This document shows positions 8,966-16,801 of a stretch of 64,000 nt of DNA, piece after piece. The stretch is from Blastomonas ursincola (GTDB lineage Bacteria; Pseudomonadota; Alphaproteobacteria; Sphingomonadales; Sphingomonadaceae). The stretch is from NCBI RefSeq assembly GCF_013607875.1, contig NZ_VDES01000002.1:637638-701637 (forward strand), given 5' to 3'. Each line of letters opens with the position of its first letter. Within the stretch, counting starts at the first letter, position 1. Made by a program: the position numbers and the translations under genes. The notes beneath the pieces were generated by a model. That model saw only the letters and a program-made list of their open reading frames with translations. It searched no databases and was not told where the DNA came from.

Positions 8966-9370
8966 ATGGCATTGATCGACAATCGGATTTTGCGCATGGC
9001 GGCGCTGGGGACGGCGGCGCTCGTCCTGACGACGGTGGCAGCAGGCGCGCAGACGGCGCCACAGACCGGCGATGCGGCACGCGGGGCCAAGGTCTATCAG
9101 ACCAACTGCACGGGATGCCATGCGCTCGATGCCAATGGCGTCGGCCCGGCGCATCGCGGCGTGTTCGGCCGCAAGGCTGGCAGCGCGCCCGGTTTCGATT
9201 ATTCGCCCGCGCTCAAGAAAGCAGGCTTTGCCTGGGACGCGGCCAGGCTCGACAAGTGGCTCGCCAACCCGCAAGGCTTTGTCCCCGGGGCCAAGATGCC
9301 CTTCCGCCTGATGAATGCGCAGCAGCGCGCCGATGTGATCGCCTATCTCAGGAAGGAGAGCGGCAAGTAA
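8966..9370 (+). CDS. Periplasmic class I cytochrome c
   Basis: 134 residues from the ATG at 8966, which directly follows a GGTGGAG ribosome site; a TTG 18 bases upstream is less likely. A signal peptide (hydrophobic LGTAALVLTTVAAGAQ) exports it. The heme c attachment motif is CTGCH and the distal methionine lies in KMPFRL, with the ERK-type helix at the C-terminus (ADVIAYLRKE). This is the c2/c550-type electron carrier that shuttles between the bc1 complex and terminal oxidases. Neighbours give no specific partner. Confidence 0.9.
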   Translation: MALIDNRILRMAALGTAALVLTTVAAGAQTAPQTGDAARGAKVYQTNCTGCHALDANGVGPAHRGVFGRKAGSAPGFDYSPALKKAGFAWDAARLDKWLANPQGFVPGAKMPFRLMNAQQRADVIAYLRKESGK

Positions 9371-9445
9371 CCGTCAGCAGCCCCACGGGCGAAATATTCC
9401 CCAGTGCCCCTTTCGCGGCGGCGCCGAAAGAGGCATATTGGCGGC

Positions 9446-9865
9446 ATGGACGGCATTTCGGACAGCATGGACAGGTTCTTCGGCCATTCGGCGACCACCC
9501 AGGGCATCACGGTGCGGGTGGCGGTGAGCTTTCTTCCCGATCGCTCGCGCGCGGACAATGCCCGCTGGTTCTGGTCGTACCATATCCGTATCGAGAATCA
9601 TTCGGACCAGGCCGTGCAACTGCTCACGCGCCACTGGGTGATCACCGATGGTCGCGGCGGCGTGCATCAGGTCGATGGCGAGGGCGTGGTCGGCGAACAG
9701 CCAGTGATCCAGCCTGGCAAGGCGCATGATTATGTCTCGGGCTGCCCGCTCAACACCCCGACCGGGCGGATGGAAGGCGTGTATCGGATGCTGCGCGACG
9801 ACGGGCAGATGATCGCGGTCGAGATCCCGCGTTTTCCGCTGGTCGCACCGGCGGTTGCCGACTAA
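9446..9865 (+). CDS. apaG: ApaG domain protein
   Basis: 139 residues from the ATG at 9446; the frame reaches back to 9404 but that extension is arginine-rich and unlike the family. The ApaG/DUF525 beta-sandwich is intact: TQGITVRVAVSFLPD, WFWSYHIRIENHSD, LLTRHWVITDGRG, VVGEQPVIQPG and YVSGCPLNTPTGRMEG. ApaG is linked to Co2+ resistance and Mg2+ homeostasis; its biochemical role is unsettled. It is followed 12 bp later by a LysR regulator in the same direction, so they may be cotranscribed. Confidence 0.93.
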   Translation: MDGISDSMDRFFGHSATTQGITVRVAVSFLPDRSRADNARWFWSYHIRIENHSDQAVQLLTRHWVITDGRGGVHQVDGEGVVGEQPVIQPGKAHDYVSGCPLNTPTGRMEGVYRMLRDDGQMIAVEIPRFPLVAPAVAD

Positions 9866-9877
9866 TCACCGTTTCCC

Positions 9878-10690
9878 ATGAAGCGTACCCATCTTCCGCT
9901 CAACGGCCTGCGCGTGCTCGACGCGGCGGCCCGGCACCTGAGCTTTACCCGCGCCGCCGACGAGCTGGCGGTGACGCCCGCTGCCGTGGGCCAGCAGATC
10001 CGCGCGCTCGAGGAAATGCTGGGCGTCGTGCTCTTTCGCCGCACGCCCAAGGGTCTCGAGCTGACCGATGAGGCAGGCGCCGGGCTCGATGCGCTGCGCA
10101 GCGGCTTCCTGCAGTTCGAAGAGGCAGTGCGCGCGATGCAGCAGGGCCAGTCGAGCTTTCGCCTGACCATCGCGGTGCCGCGCGACTTTGCCGCCAAATG
10201 GCTGCACCACCGGCTGATCGGCTATGCCGCCGCCAATCCCGAAATCCGCTACACGCTGGTTTCGGGCGACAGCGATATCGACTTTACCGAGGCGAACCTG
10301 GATTGCGCCATACGTCTCGCCGATGGCCCCGCGGAGCTGGAAGGCGCGCAGATCGGCCCGGCGCAGTTCGTCACCGTCTCGGCCCCCGGCTATGACGGCG
10401 ACCGGCGGATCGAATGGCCCGGCTGCCAGCGCGGCGCGGGCGAGGACGAGGCCGACGATTCGACCGTGATGCAGGTCGCCGATGCCGGGCTGGGCCTCGA
10501 TGCGGCGATTGCCGGTTTCGGCATCGTCACCGTGCCCTGGCTGCTCGCCGAGCGAGACCTGACCGAAGGGCGGCTGGTGGCGATCGGCGAGACCCGCGAA
10601 TCGCGCCGCGCGTTCTGGGTGGTCGCACCGACGCCGCAATGGCGGCAGAAGAAGGTCAAGGCGCTGGTCGCTGCGCTGACCGCGGCATGA
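9878..10690 (+). CDS. LysR-family transcriptional regulator (GcvA-like)
   Basis: 270 residues. The N-terminal winged helix-turn-helix is clear (LRVLDAAARHLSFTRAADEL and VTPAAVGQQIRALEEMLG), and the remainder is the periplasmic-binding-protein-like effector domain, somewhat shorter than the usual 290-300. The opening LPLNGLRVLDAAARH is typical of the GcvA/AmpR-type branch. Target and inducer are unknown; LysR targets are often divergent neighbours but here the only flanking genes run in the same direction. Its stop overlaps the ATG of the GNAT gene (ATGA), so the acetyltransferase is probably co-translated. Confidence 0.88.
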   Translation: MKRTHLPLNGLRVLDAAARHLSFTRAADELAVTPAAVGQQIRALEEMLGVVLFRRTPKGLELTDEAGAGLDALRSGFLQFEEAVRAMQQGQSSFRLTIAVPRDFAAKWLHHRLIGYAAANPEIRYTLVSGDSDIDFTEANLDCAIRLADGPAELEGAQIGPAQFVTVSAPGYDGDRRIEWPGCQRGAGEDEADDSTVMQVADAGLGLDAAIAGFGIVTVPWLLAERDLTEGRLVAIGETRESRRAFWVVAPTPQWRQKKVKALVAALTAA

Positions 10691-11256
10691 GCGGCCTTCC
10701 CGTCCTGACGAGCGACCGGCTGACGCTGCGACAGGTGCGCGTCAGCGATGCCGAGGCGCTGTTCGAGATCCTGTCCGACGACGCGCTGATGACCTGGTGG
10801 GCGTTCGGGCCGCACCGCTCGGTGGAAGAGACGCGCTCGATGCTGGAGCCGGTCGCGGGCGAGGATGCGAGCTGGCGCAGCTGGGCGATCACCCGCACCG
10901 GCGAGGATGTCGCGCTCGGCTGGGTCAACGCGCACCAGCGCCGCGCCAATGTCAGCGAGATCGGCTATATCCTCGCCCGCCCGGCCTGGGGGCAGGGGAT
11001 CGCGCGCGAGGCGGTCGGGATGGTGCTCGACCAGCTGTTCCTGACCGAAGGCCAGCGCCGCGTGTTCGCCGATACCGATCCCGATAACCGTTTCTCCATC
11101 GGCCTGTTGCAGAAACTGGGCTTCCAGCTGGAGGGCCATCTGCGCGCCGAATGGGAGACGCATATCGGGGTGCGCGATACGCTGTTGTTCGGGCTGCTCA
11201 GGGATGAGTGGCTGGCGGTCCGGCAAGCTGATCGAGCAGCCGCGCCATCAGCGTGA
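10687..11256 (+). CDS. GNAT family N-acetyltransferase
   Basis: 189 residues. Starts at an ATG overlapping the LysR stop. The RimJ/RimL-type GNAT fold is recognisable: TSDRLTLRQVRVSDAEALFE at the N-terminus, GYILARPAWGQGIAREA (acetyl-CoA pyrophosphate loop Q/RxxGxG/A variant) and NRFSIGLLQKLGFQLEG near the C-terminus. It probably acetylates an amino group on a small molecule or protein N-terminus. The last 59 bp overlap the convergent serine hydrolase gene, an unusually long overlap, though both C-termini match expected family ends loosely. Confidence 0.85.
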   Translation: MSGLPVLTSDRLTLRQVRVSDAEALFEILSDDALMTWWAFGPHRSVEETRSMLEPVAGEDASWRSWAITRTGEDVALGWVNAHQRRANVSEIGYILARPAWGQGIAREAVGMVLDQLFLTEGQRRVFADTDPDNRFSIGLLQKLGFQLEGHLRAEWETHIGVRDTLLFGLLRDEWLAVRQADRAAAPSA

Positions 11257-12733
11257 CGAAGCCCGGCTGGTCGATGTCCGCCGCCGGATTGTTGACCAGC
11301 GCGCTGACCGCATAACGTTCGCCGGTTTTCGAGCGGAGCAGGAAGCTCATCGCCATGATCCCCGGCTCCGACCCGCCCTTGTAGCCGAGATAGTCCCAGC
11401 GCTTCGCATTGACCGGCGGAATTCCGGGATTGATCTTGAGGATCGCGCGCGTGACCGGATCGCCCTCGCGTTCGAGCTTGGCAAGCAGCCGCGCGATATC
11501 GGCGGGGCTGGCGAACCATTCGACGGTGTCGATCTGGTTCGGCCCGCCGGTATAGACCGACAGGTCGAGATTCTTGAGCCGCAGCGCATCGCTCCCCTCA
11601 GCCAGCAGCTTCGTTTGCGCGGCATCGTCCGCCGCGAGGAAGCGGTCGCGCAAGGCGGCATTGGAGGGCATCTTGAGGCCCGTCACGGCTTGCGTCGACA
11701 GCAGCGGGATCATGTCCGAAGGATTGGCATGGCCGCTCGCCCTGACGATGGCGGCGAGCCTTTTCTGGCCGATCGCGGCGATCAGCGTGTCGGTAGCGCT
11801 GTTGTCGCTGACCGAGATCATCAGCGTCGCCAGCGTCTGCAGCGTCATCGGTGCATTGTCGGGCCAGTCCTGCGTGATCCCCGAGGGATGCGATTTCTGC
11901 GTGAGCGGCAGCACGTCGCTCCACTTGCGCTCGCCCGCGCGCACCGCCCGGTCGATCTCGGCGAGGACATAGAGCTTGAACACCGAGGCGATGGCGAAGC
12001 GCTCGTCGGAACTGCGGCTGGCAAGGGTTTCCGCGCCGGTGTCGGTCAGCTTCTGCACGATCAGCCCGGTCCGTCCGGGCAGCGCGGCGATATCGGCCGT
12101 CACCTTGTCGAGGCTGTCATCCTTGGTACGGGTGCCGGTGATGAACAGGCCCGAGAGCTTTCCGTCCAGCATGCCGATGGTGAAGGTGACGATCGCCCTG
12201 TCGAAGCGGATATCGATACTGGCCGAGCGCGCGTCCATCGGGCGCACCGCAACCACCGCCTGCGGCTCGCCATGCTGCGCCTTGAGCCCGGCGACCACTT
12301 GCGCGAGCTGCGCTTCGGGCACGGCAGCGACGAAGGCGGGGTTGAAGATGTCCGCCGCCTTCGCCTTGCCCTGCAGCAGCGCGAGCACGCTGGCCGCGCC
12401 CTGGTCGAAAGCGGGGGAGGGGGTCGCAGCGGCGGGGGGGGTCTGGGCGTTTGCGACGGGCGTGGTGATGGCGAGGCTCAGCGCTGCCAGTGTCGCCTGT
12501 AATCGGCGGGGTCTGCGTCCAGGTCCCTCGACTTCGCTCGGGACAAACGGGAAGTTGCTGCGGGATGCACGCGCTGCTGATGCCGGATCGCTCCCCCCTC
12601 CGTTTGTCCCGAGCCCCTCGGCTGGCTGGCAAGCCAGCCGCTCGGGGTAAACTTCCCGGTCATGCCGGGAAGTCGAGGGACGTCTCACTAGACGTCCCCC
12701 AGGGCCGAACCCCTTACGCGTCGATCGCTTCAC
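11198..12733 (-). CDS. Class A beta-lactamase-fold serine hydrolase, N-terminus uncertain
   Basis: Open frame of 511 codons from a GTG at 12733. Residues about 78-96 are a secretion signal ending in VANAQ, then an N-terminal helper domain (about 105-215) like that before the lactamase domain in clavulanate ORF12-type proteins, then the hydrolase domain with Ser250-x-x-Lys253 (SVFK), Ser309-Asp-Asn (SDN) and Lys452-Gly-Gly. All three class A motifs are intact. It may be a beta-lactamase, esterase or peptidase. The first 75 codons are read through a palindromic repeat, and no ATG, GTG or TTG occurs in frame between 12733 and the signal peptide, so the native start seems displaced. Overlaps the end of parE by 20 bp. 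Confidence 0.8.
   Translation of the reverse strand: MKRSTRKGFGPGGRLVRRPSTSRHDREVYPERLACQPAEGLGTNGGGSDPASAARASRSNFPFVPSEVEGPGRRPRRLQATLAALSLAITTPVANAQTPPAAATPSPAFDQGAASVLALLQGKAKAADIFNPAFVAAVPEAQLAQVVAGLKAQHGEPQAVVAVRPMDARSASIDIRFDRAIVTFTIGMLDGKLSGLFITGTRTKDDSLDKVTADIAALPGRTGLIVQKLTDTGAETLASRSSDERFAIASVFKLYVLAEIDRAVRAGERKWSDVLPLTQKSHPSGITQDWPDNAPMTLQTLATLMISVSDNSATDTLIAAIGQKRLAAIVRASGHANPSDMIPLLSTQAVTGLKMPSNAALRDRFLAADDAAQTKLLAEGSDALRLKNLDLSVYTGGPNQIDTVEWFASPADIARLLAKLEREGDPVTRAILKINPGIPPVNAKRWDYLGYKGGSEPGIMAMSFLLRSKTGERYAVSALVNNPAADIDQPGFVTLMARLLDQLAGPPATHP
12521..12700. repeat. Nested palindromic intergenic repeat element
   Basis: A mosaic of inverted repeats. A 13-bp arm at 12523-12535 (GTCCCTCGACTTC) is repeated inverted at 12669-12681, a 15-bp arm at 12536-12550 is inverted at 12600-12614, and shorter palindromes (CGGCTGGC/GCCAGCCG, ACTTCCCGG/CCGGGAAGT, ACGTCT/AGACGT) fill the rest. 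The CTCGACTTCGCTCGGGAC core looks like a dispersed repeat common in sphingomonad genomes (recollection, not searched). It lies between parE and the signal peptide of the serine hydrolase. Confidence 0.7.
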
Positions 12734-14705
12734 GATCGACCTGCGCGGCGTGGTTCTGGATGAAGTTGAACCGGTGTTCCGGGTTCTTGCCCATCAGTTC
12801 GCCGACCAGTTCCTTGACCGCCGCATATTGCTCATAGGCTGGCGGCAGCGTCACGCGCAGCAGCGAGCGGGTGGCGCGGTTCATCGTGGTTTCGCGCAGC
12901 TGGCCGGGGTTCATCTCGCCCAGTCCCTTGAAGCGGCTGACCTCGACCTTCTTGCCCTTGAGGATGGTGGCTTCGAGCTCCGCCCGGTGCGCATCGTCGC
13001 GCGCGTACCAGCTCTTGGCCCCCACCACGAGCCGGTAGAGCGGTGGCTGGGCGAGGTACAGGTGCCCTGCCTTCACGATGTCCGGCATTTCCTGGAAGAA
13101 GAAGGTCATCAGCAGCGTGGCGATATGCGCGCCGTCGACATCGGCATCGGTCATGATGATGATGCGGTCGTAGCGCAACTGGGCCGGGTCGCAATGCTTC
13201 CCGGTGCCGCAGCCCAGCGCCAGCGCGAGATCGGCGATCTCCTGATTGGCGCCGATCTTGGCGCTGTTGGCCGAGGCGACGTTCAAAATCTTGCCGCGGA
13301 TCGGCAGGATCGCCTGGGTCTTGCGGTCGCGCGCCTGCTTGGCCGATCCGCCCGCGCTGTCGCCCTCGACGATGAAGATCTCGGTCTCCGCTCCCTCGAC
13401 CCCGGTGCCGTCATTGCTGCAATCGGTGAGCTTGCCCGGCAGGCGCAGCTTGCGCGCGCTGGTCGCGGTCTTGCGCTTGACCTCGCGCTCGGCCTTGCGC
13501 TTCAGGCGCTCGTCCATCCGCTCGAGCACCAGCCCGAGCAGCGCCTTGCCGCGCTCCATATTGTCGGTGAGAAAATGGTCGACATGGTCGCGGATCGCCG
13601 CCTCGACCAGCCGCGCCGCCTCGGGCGAGGTCAGCCGGTCCTTGGTCTGGCTCTGGAATTGCGGATCGCGGATGAACACCGAGAGCATCAGCTCGCTGCC
13701 GGTCATCACGTCTTCAGCCGTCAGCTGCGCCGCCTTCTTGTTGCCGATCAGTTCGCCGAAACCGCGCAGTCCTTTCAAAATCGCCGCGCGCAGTCCCGCT
13801 TCGTGCGTGCCGCCATCGGGCGTCGGGATGGTGTTGCAGTAATAGGAATAGCTGCCGTCGGACCAGAGCGGCCAGGCGACCGCCCATTCGACCCGGCCCT
13901 TGCCCTCGGGAAAATCCTGGCGGCCCGCGAAGAAATCGGATGTGGCGCATTCGCGATTGCCGAGCTGCTCGCGCAGGTGATCGGCAAGGCCTCCCGGGAA
14001 CTGGAACACCGCCTCTTGCGGCACCTTGTCGTCGGCCAGCTCGGGATCGCATTTCCAGCGGATCTCGACCCCGGCATAGAGATAGGCCTTGGACCGGGCG
14101 AGCGCGAACAGCCGCGCGGGCTTGAATTTCGCACCGGCGCCGAAAATCTCCTCGTCGGGCACGAAGCTGATCGTGGTGCCGCGCCGGTTGGGCGCCGCGC
14201 CGACCTTTTCCAGCGGACCCAGCGGTGCCCCGCGCGAGAAGCGCTGCGCGTACAGTTCCTTGTTGCGCGCCACCTCGACCAGCAATTCGGTCGACAGCGC
14301 GTTGACCACAGAGACGCCGACGCCATGCAGACCGCCGCTGGTGGCATAGGCCTTGTTCGAGAACTTGCCGCCCGAATGCAGCGTGGTGAGGATCACCTCG
14401 AGCGCGGACTTGCCGGGATATTTGGGATGCGGATCGACCGGGATGCCGCGCCCGTTGTCGCTGATCGTCAGATGGTTGCCCGCGCGCAGCGTCACCTCGA
14501 TCCGCGAGGCATGGCCCGCCACCGCCTCGTCCATGCTGTTGTCGAGCACCTCGGCGGCCAGATGATGCAGCGCCCGCTCGTCGGTGCCGCCGATATACAT
14601 GCCCGGCCTGCGCCGCACGGGCTCCAGCCCCTCCAGCACCTCGATCGCGGAGGCGTCATAGGTTTCGGGCGTGGCGGAAGCTTTGGCGAACAGATCGTCG
14701 GACAT
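12714..14705 (-). CDS. parE: DNA topoisomerase IV subunit B
   Basis: 663 residues. ATPase subunit of topoisomerase IV, which with ParC decatenates replicated chromosomes. The GHKL ATPase motifs are present (EVLDNSMDEAVAGHA, DNGRGIPVD, GGLHGVGVSVVNAL), followed by the transducer domain and the Toprim region with EGDSAGGSAKQARDR and IMTDADVDGAHI. Length and the lack of the gyrase B insert favour ParE over GyrB. parC is not in the window. It runs toward the serine hydrolase, whose open frame overlaps its last codons. Confidence 0.95.
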   Translation of the reverse strand: MSDDLFAKASATPETYDASAIEVLEGLEPVRRRPGMYIGGTDERALHHLAAEVLDNSMDEAVAGHASRIEVTLRAGNHLTISDNGRGIPVDPHPKYPGKSALEVILTTLHSGGKFSNKAYATSGGLHGVGVSVVNALSTELLVEVARNKELYAQRFSRGAPLGPLEKVGAAPNRRGTTISFVPDEEIFGAGAKFKPARLFALARSKAYLYAGVEIRWKCDPELADDKVPQEAVFQFPGGLADHLREQLGNRECATSDFFAGRQDFPEGKGRVEWAVAWPLWSDGSYSYYCNTIPTPDGGTHEAGLRAAILKGLRGFGELIGNKKAAQLTAEDVMTGSELMLSVFIRDPQFQSQTKDRLTSPEAARLVEAAIRDHVDHFLTDNMERGKALLGLVLERMDERLKRKAEREVKRKTATSARKLRLPGKLTDCSNDGTGVEGAETEIFIVEGDSAGGSAKQARDRKTQAILPIRGKILNVASANSAKIGANQEIADLALALGCGTGKHCDPAQLRYDRIIIMTDADVDGAHIATLLMTFFFQEMPDIVKAGHLYLAQPPLYRLVVGAKSWYARDDAHRAELEATILKGKKVEVSRFKGLGEMNPGQLRETTMNRATRSLLRVTLPPAYEQYAAVKELVGELMGKNPEHRFNFIQNHAAQVDREAIDA

Positions 14706-14788
14706 GTCGCCAGCTATACGGCGGAAATGCCCGGACGGGCAAGCGGCACGCCGGACTTATCCGCCATAATGTTCAGGCTTTGATCCCG

Positions 14789-15553
14789 TCAGCGTACCCG
14801 CGGGCCGCCAAAGGGCATCGGCGGGGGCGGACGGCGCGTGCCGCGTGGCAGCTGCGCCTGATAGGCGCGACCGCAATGCTCGACGCAATAGGGGAAGCCG
14901 GGATTGACCGGCTCGCCGCAGAAATGGAAGTCCGGCTCGCCCGGATGCCCCATCGGCCAGCGGCAGATGCGGTCGGTCAGGTCGAGCAGGCTGGTCTTGT
15001 CGGCGATTTCCGGGCTGGGGCGCGCAGGCACCAGACGGCGCGGCGGCGCGGGTGGAATCGGCGCCTGCTGGTCGCCTGGACCCTGGCGCAGAAATCCGCC
15101 GGGGCCGACCGAAACGATGCGCGGCTGCGGCTTGGCTTCGGGTGCCGCGACGACGTCGCCGCTATCGTCGATATCATCCTCGTCTTCATCCACCACCGGC
15201 GCGGCTTCCACCGGGCGCGGGGCAGGCGTCGGCGCGGGCGCAGGGGCAGGCGCGGCGCGCACAGGCTTGGCGGCGGCGGCGGGCGCATCGGTCTTGAACG
15301 GCGGCTCATCTGCCGGGGCTTCGACCTCGGCCTTTTTCGCAGGCTTGGGGGCGGCCTCCTTCTTCGGCGCGGGCTTGGGCTTGGCTTCGCCCGGCTTGAC
15401 CGGCGAGGGGCGCGACTTCAGGCCCAGGCGGTGGGCCTTGCCGATAACGGCGTTACGGCTGACCCCGCCCAGCTCTTCTGCGATCTGGCTGGCGGTGAGG
15501 CCTTTCTCCCACATGGTTTTGAGCTGGTCGATGCGCTCGTCGGTCCATGACAT
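14789..15553 (-). CDS. gcrA: GcrA cell-cycle regulator
   Basis: 254 residues, starting at MSWTDERIDQL (ATG at 15553; an upstream TTG adds three odd residues), preceded by AAGGA. The N-terminal helix-turn-helix (TASQIAEELGGVSRNAVIGKA) binds promoters containing CcrM-methylated GANTC sites, and the C-terminal CRWPMGHPGEPDFHFCG region is the sigma70-binding domain. GcrA recruits sigma70 RNA polymerase to S-phase genes in alphaproteobacteria. The central linker (about 50-185) is a long Ala/Pro/Lys-rich low-complexity stretch, which makes the protein longer than Caulobacter GcrA (about 170 residues). It is divergent from an ABC permease gene 68 bp away. Confidence 0.95.
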   Translation of the reverse strand: MSWTDERIDQLKTMWEKGLTASQIAEELGGVSRNAVIGKAHRLGLKSRPSPVKPGEAKPKPAPKKEAAPKPAKKAEVEAPADEPPFKTDAPAAAAKPVRAAPAPAPAPTPAPRPVEAAPVVDEDEDDIDDSGDVVAAPEAKPQPRIVSVGPGGFLRQGPGDQQAPIPPAPPRRLVPARPSPEIADKTSLLDLTDRICRWPMGHPGEPDFHFCGEPVNPGFPYCVEHCGRAYQAQLPRGTRRPPPPMPFGGPRVR

Positions 15554-15621
15554 GAAAAGCAATTCCTTCTTGACCTATTGGGGCTTGCCCGGTCTGGTGA
15601 CCGCCGATAGGCGCATCCACC

Positions 15622-16500
15622 ATGAACGATCAAGCACCAAATCCCCCCGCTGGCGTGGCCCAGACCGGCACAAGGCCGGAAGTTCGATCGCCGAGCCCCT
15701 TTGCGGAACCCGGCACCGTGAGGATCAGCGCGATAAACTGGGGAGGACTGAAAGCTCTCTATATGAAAGAGGTGCGCCGGTTCTTCAAGGTGCAGTTGCA
15801 GACCATCTGGGCCCCGGCGATCACCACCATGCTCTATCTGGTGATCTTCACCGTCGCATTGGGGCGCAGCGGACGCATGGTGCTCGACGTGCCGTTCGGC
15901 GATTTCCTCGCCCCCGGCCTTATCGTGATGGCGATGATGCAGAACAGCTTCGCCAACTCGAGCTTCTCGCTGCTCGTCGGCAAGATCCAGGGCACGATCA
16001 TCGATTATCTGATGCCGCCGCTGTCCGAACTCGAAGTGCTGGTGTCGCTGGTCATTGCCGCGGTCACCCGTGCGTTCCTGGTGGGCGCGGCCGTCTGGCT
16101 GGCGATGCTGCTCTGGCCGGGAATCCACGTGATGCCGCAGCATCTCTGGGCGATCCTGTGGTTCGGGCTGATGGGCGCGGTGATGCTCGCGTTCATGGGC
16201 GTGCTCACCTCGATCTGGGCGGAAAAGTTCGATCACGCCGCCGCGATCACCAATTTCGTCGTCGCCCCGCTCGCGCTGCTTTCGGGCACCTTCTATTCGG
16301 TCGACGCTATGGCGCCCACGTTCCGCGCGCTCAGCCATGCCAACCCGTTCTTCTACGTGATCTCGGGCTTCCGCTACGGCTTCATCAGCAGCACCGATTC
16401 GCCGCTGCTGGCAGGATCGCTGCTGCTGCTCGCCATCAACGCCGCGCTCGGCATCGGCTGCTATGCGCTGCTAAAATCGGGATGGAAACTGCGGTCCTAA
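15622..16500 (+). CDS. ABC-2 type transporter permease
   Basis: 292 residues. After a polar N-terminus, six hydrophobic helices follow from about residue 65 on, with the ABC-2 signatures YMKEVRRFFKV before helix 1, APGLIVMAMMQNSFANSSFS, and the conserved SGTFYSVDAMAP then FRYGFI loop near the end. It resembles YadH/NodJ-type permeases that export lipids, polysaccharides or drugs as dimers with a separate ATPase. No ATP-binding subunit is adjacent: gcrA lies on one side and a low-GC islet on the other. Confidence 0.88.
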   Translation: MNDQAPNPPAGVAQTGTRPEVRSPSPFAEPGTVRISAINWGGLKALYMKEVRRFFKVQLQTIWAPAITTMLYLVIFTVALGRSGRMVLDVPFGDFLAPGLIVMAMMQNSFANSSFSLLVGKIQGTIIDYLMPPLSELEVLVSLVIAAVTRAFLVGAAVWLAMLLWPGIHVMPQHLWAILWFGLMGAVMLAFMGVLTSIWAEKFDHAAAITNFVVAPLALLSGTFYSVDAMAPTFRALSHANPFFYVISGFRYGFISSTDSPLLAGSLLLLAINAALGIGCYALLKSGWKLRS

Positions 16501-16801
16501 CCGGCGGGCGGCGATTTCAGCGACTGGCAGCAGCGCTTCTGTGTGACTTCGGGCCAGGCCCGCTATTCGGGAGACAAGATGGTTGCCGGAATGGCGGGAG
16601 TTGGGTGGTTTGCTGACTGCCGGCCTTTGGATGGCAAATTGACGAACCGGACCGTTCACCAAAGGCGAAGGTTGAACCAAATGCGACCCGTCTGCTCTTG
16701 AAGGAATCTCAAAAGTTTGGGGACAATAGACCTGTTATTGTTTGCCTAGCGGCTCCGAGAGGATATTGCCACAGACCGCCGACTGCTTGGAAAGACTATG
16801 C
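16501..16801. other. Non-coding junction before the low-GC islet
   Basis: 301 bp with no convincing gene. Composition shifts from GC-rich to nearly balanced at about 16.65-16.7 kb, which probably marks the left boundary of foreign DNA. No long direct repeat or hairpin terminator is evident by eye. Confidence 0.5.

Noticed and set aside
12750-14783. Long plus-strand open frame of 677 codons opposite parE
   Set aside because: It is an antisense shadow of parE produced by GC-rich third-position bias; its protein is His/Arg/Gln-rich with no family features, while parE is unmistakable.
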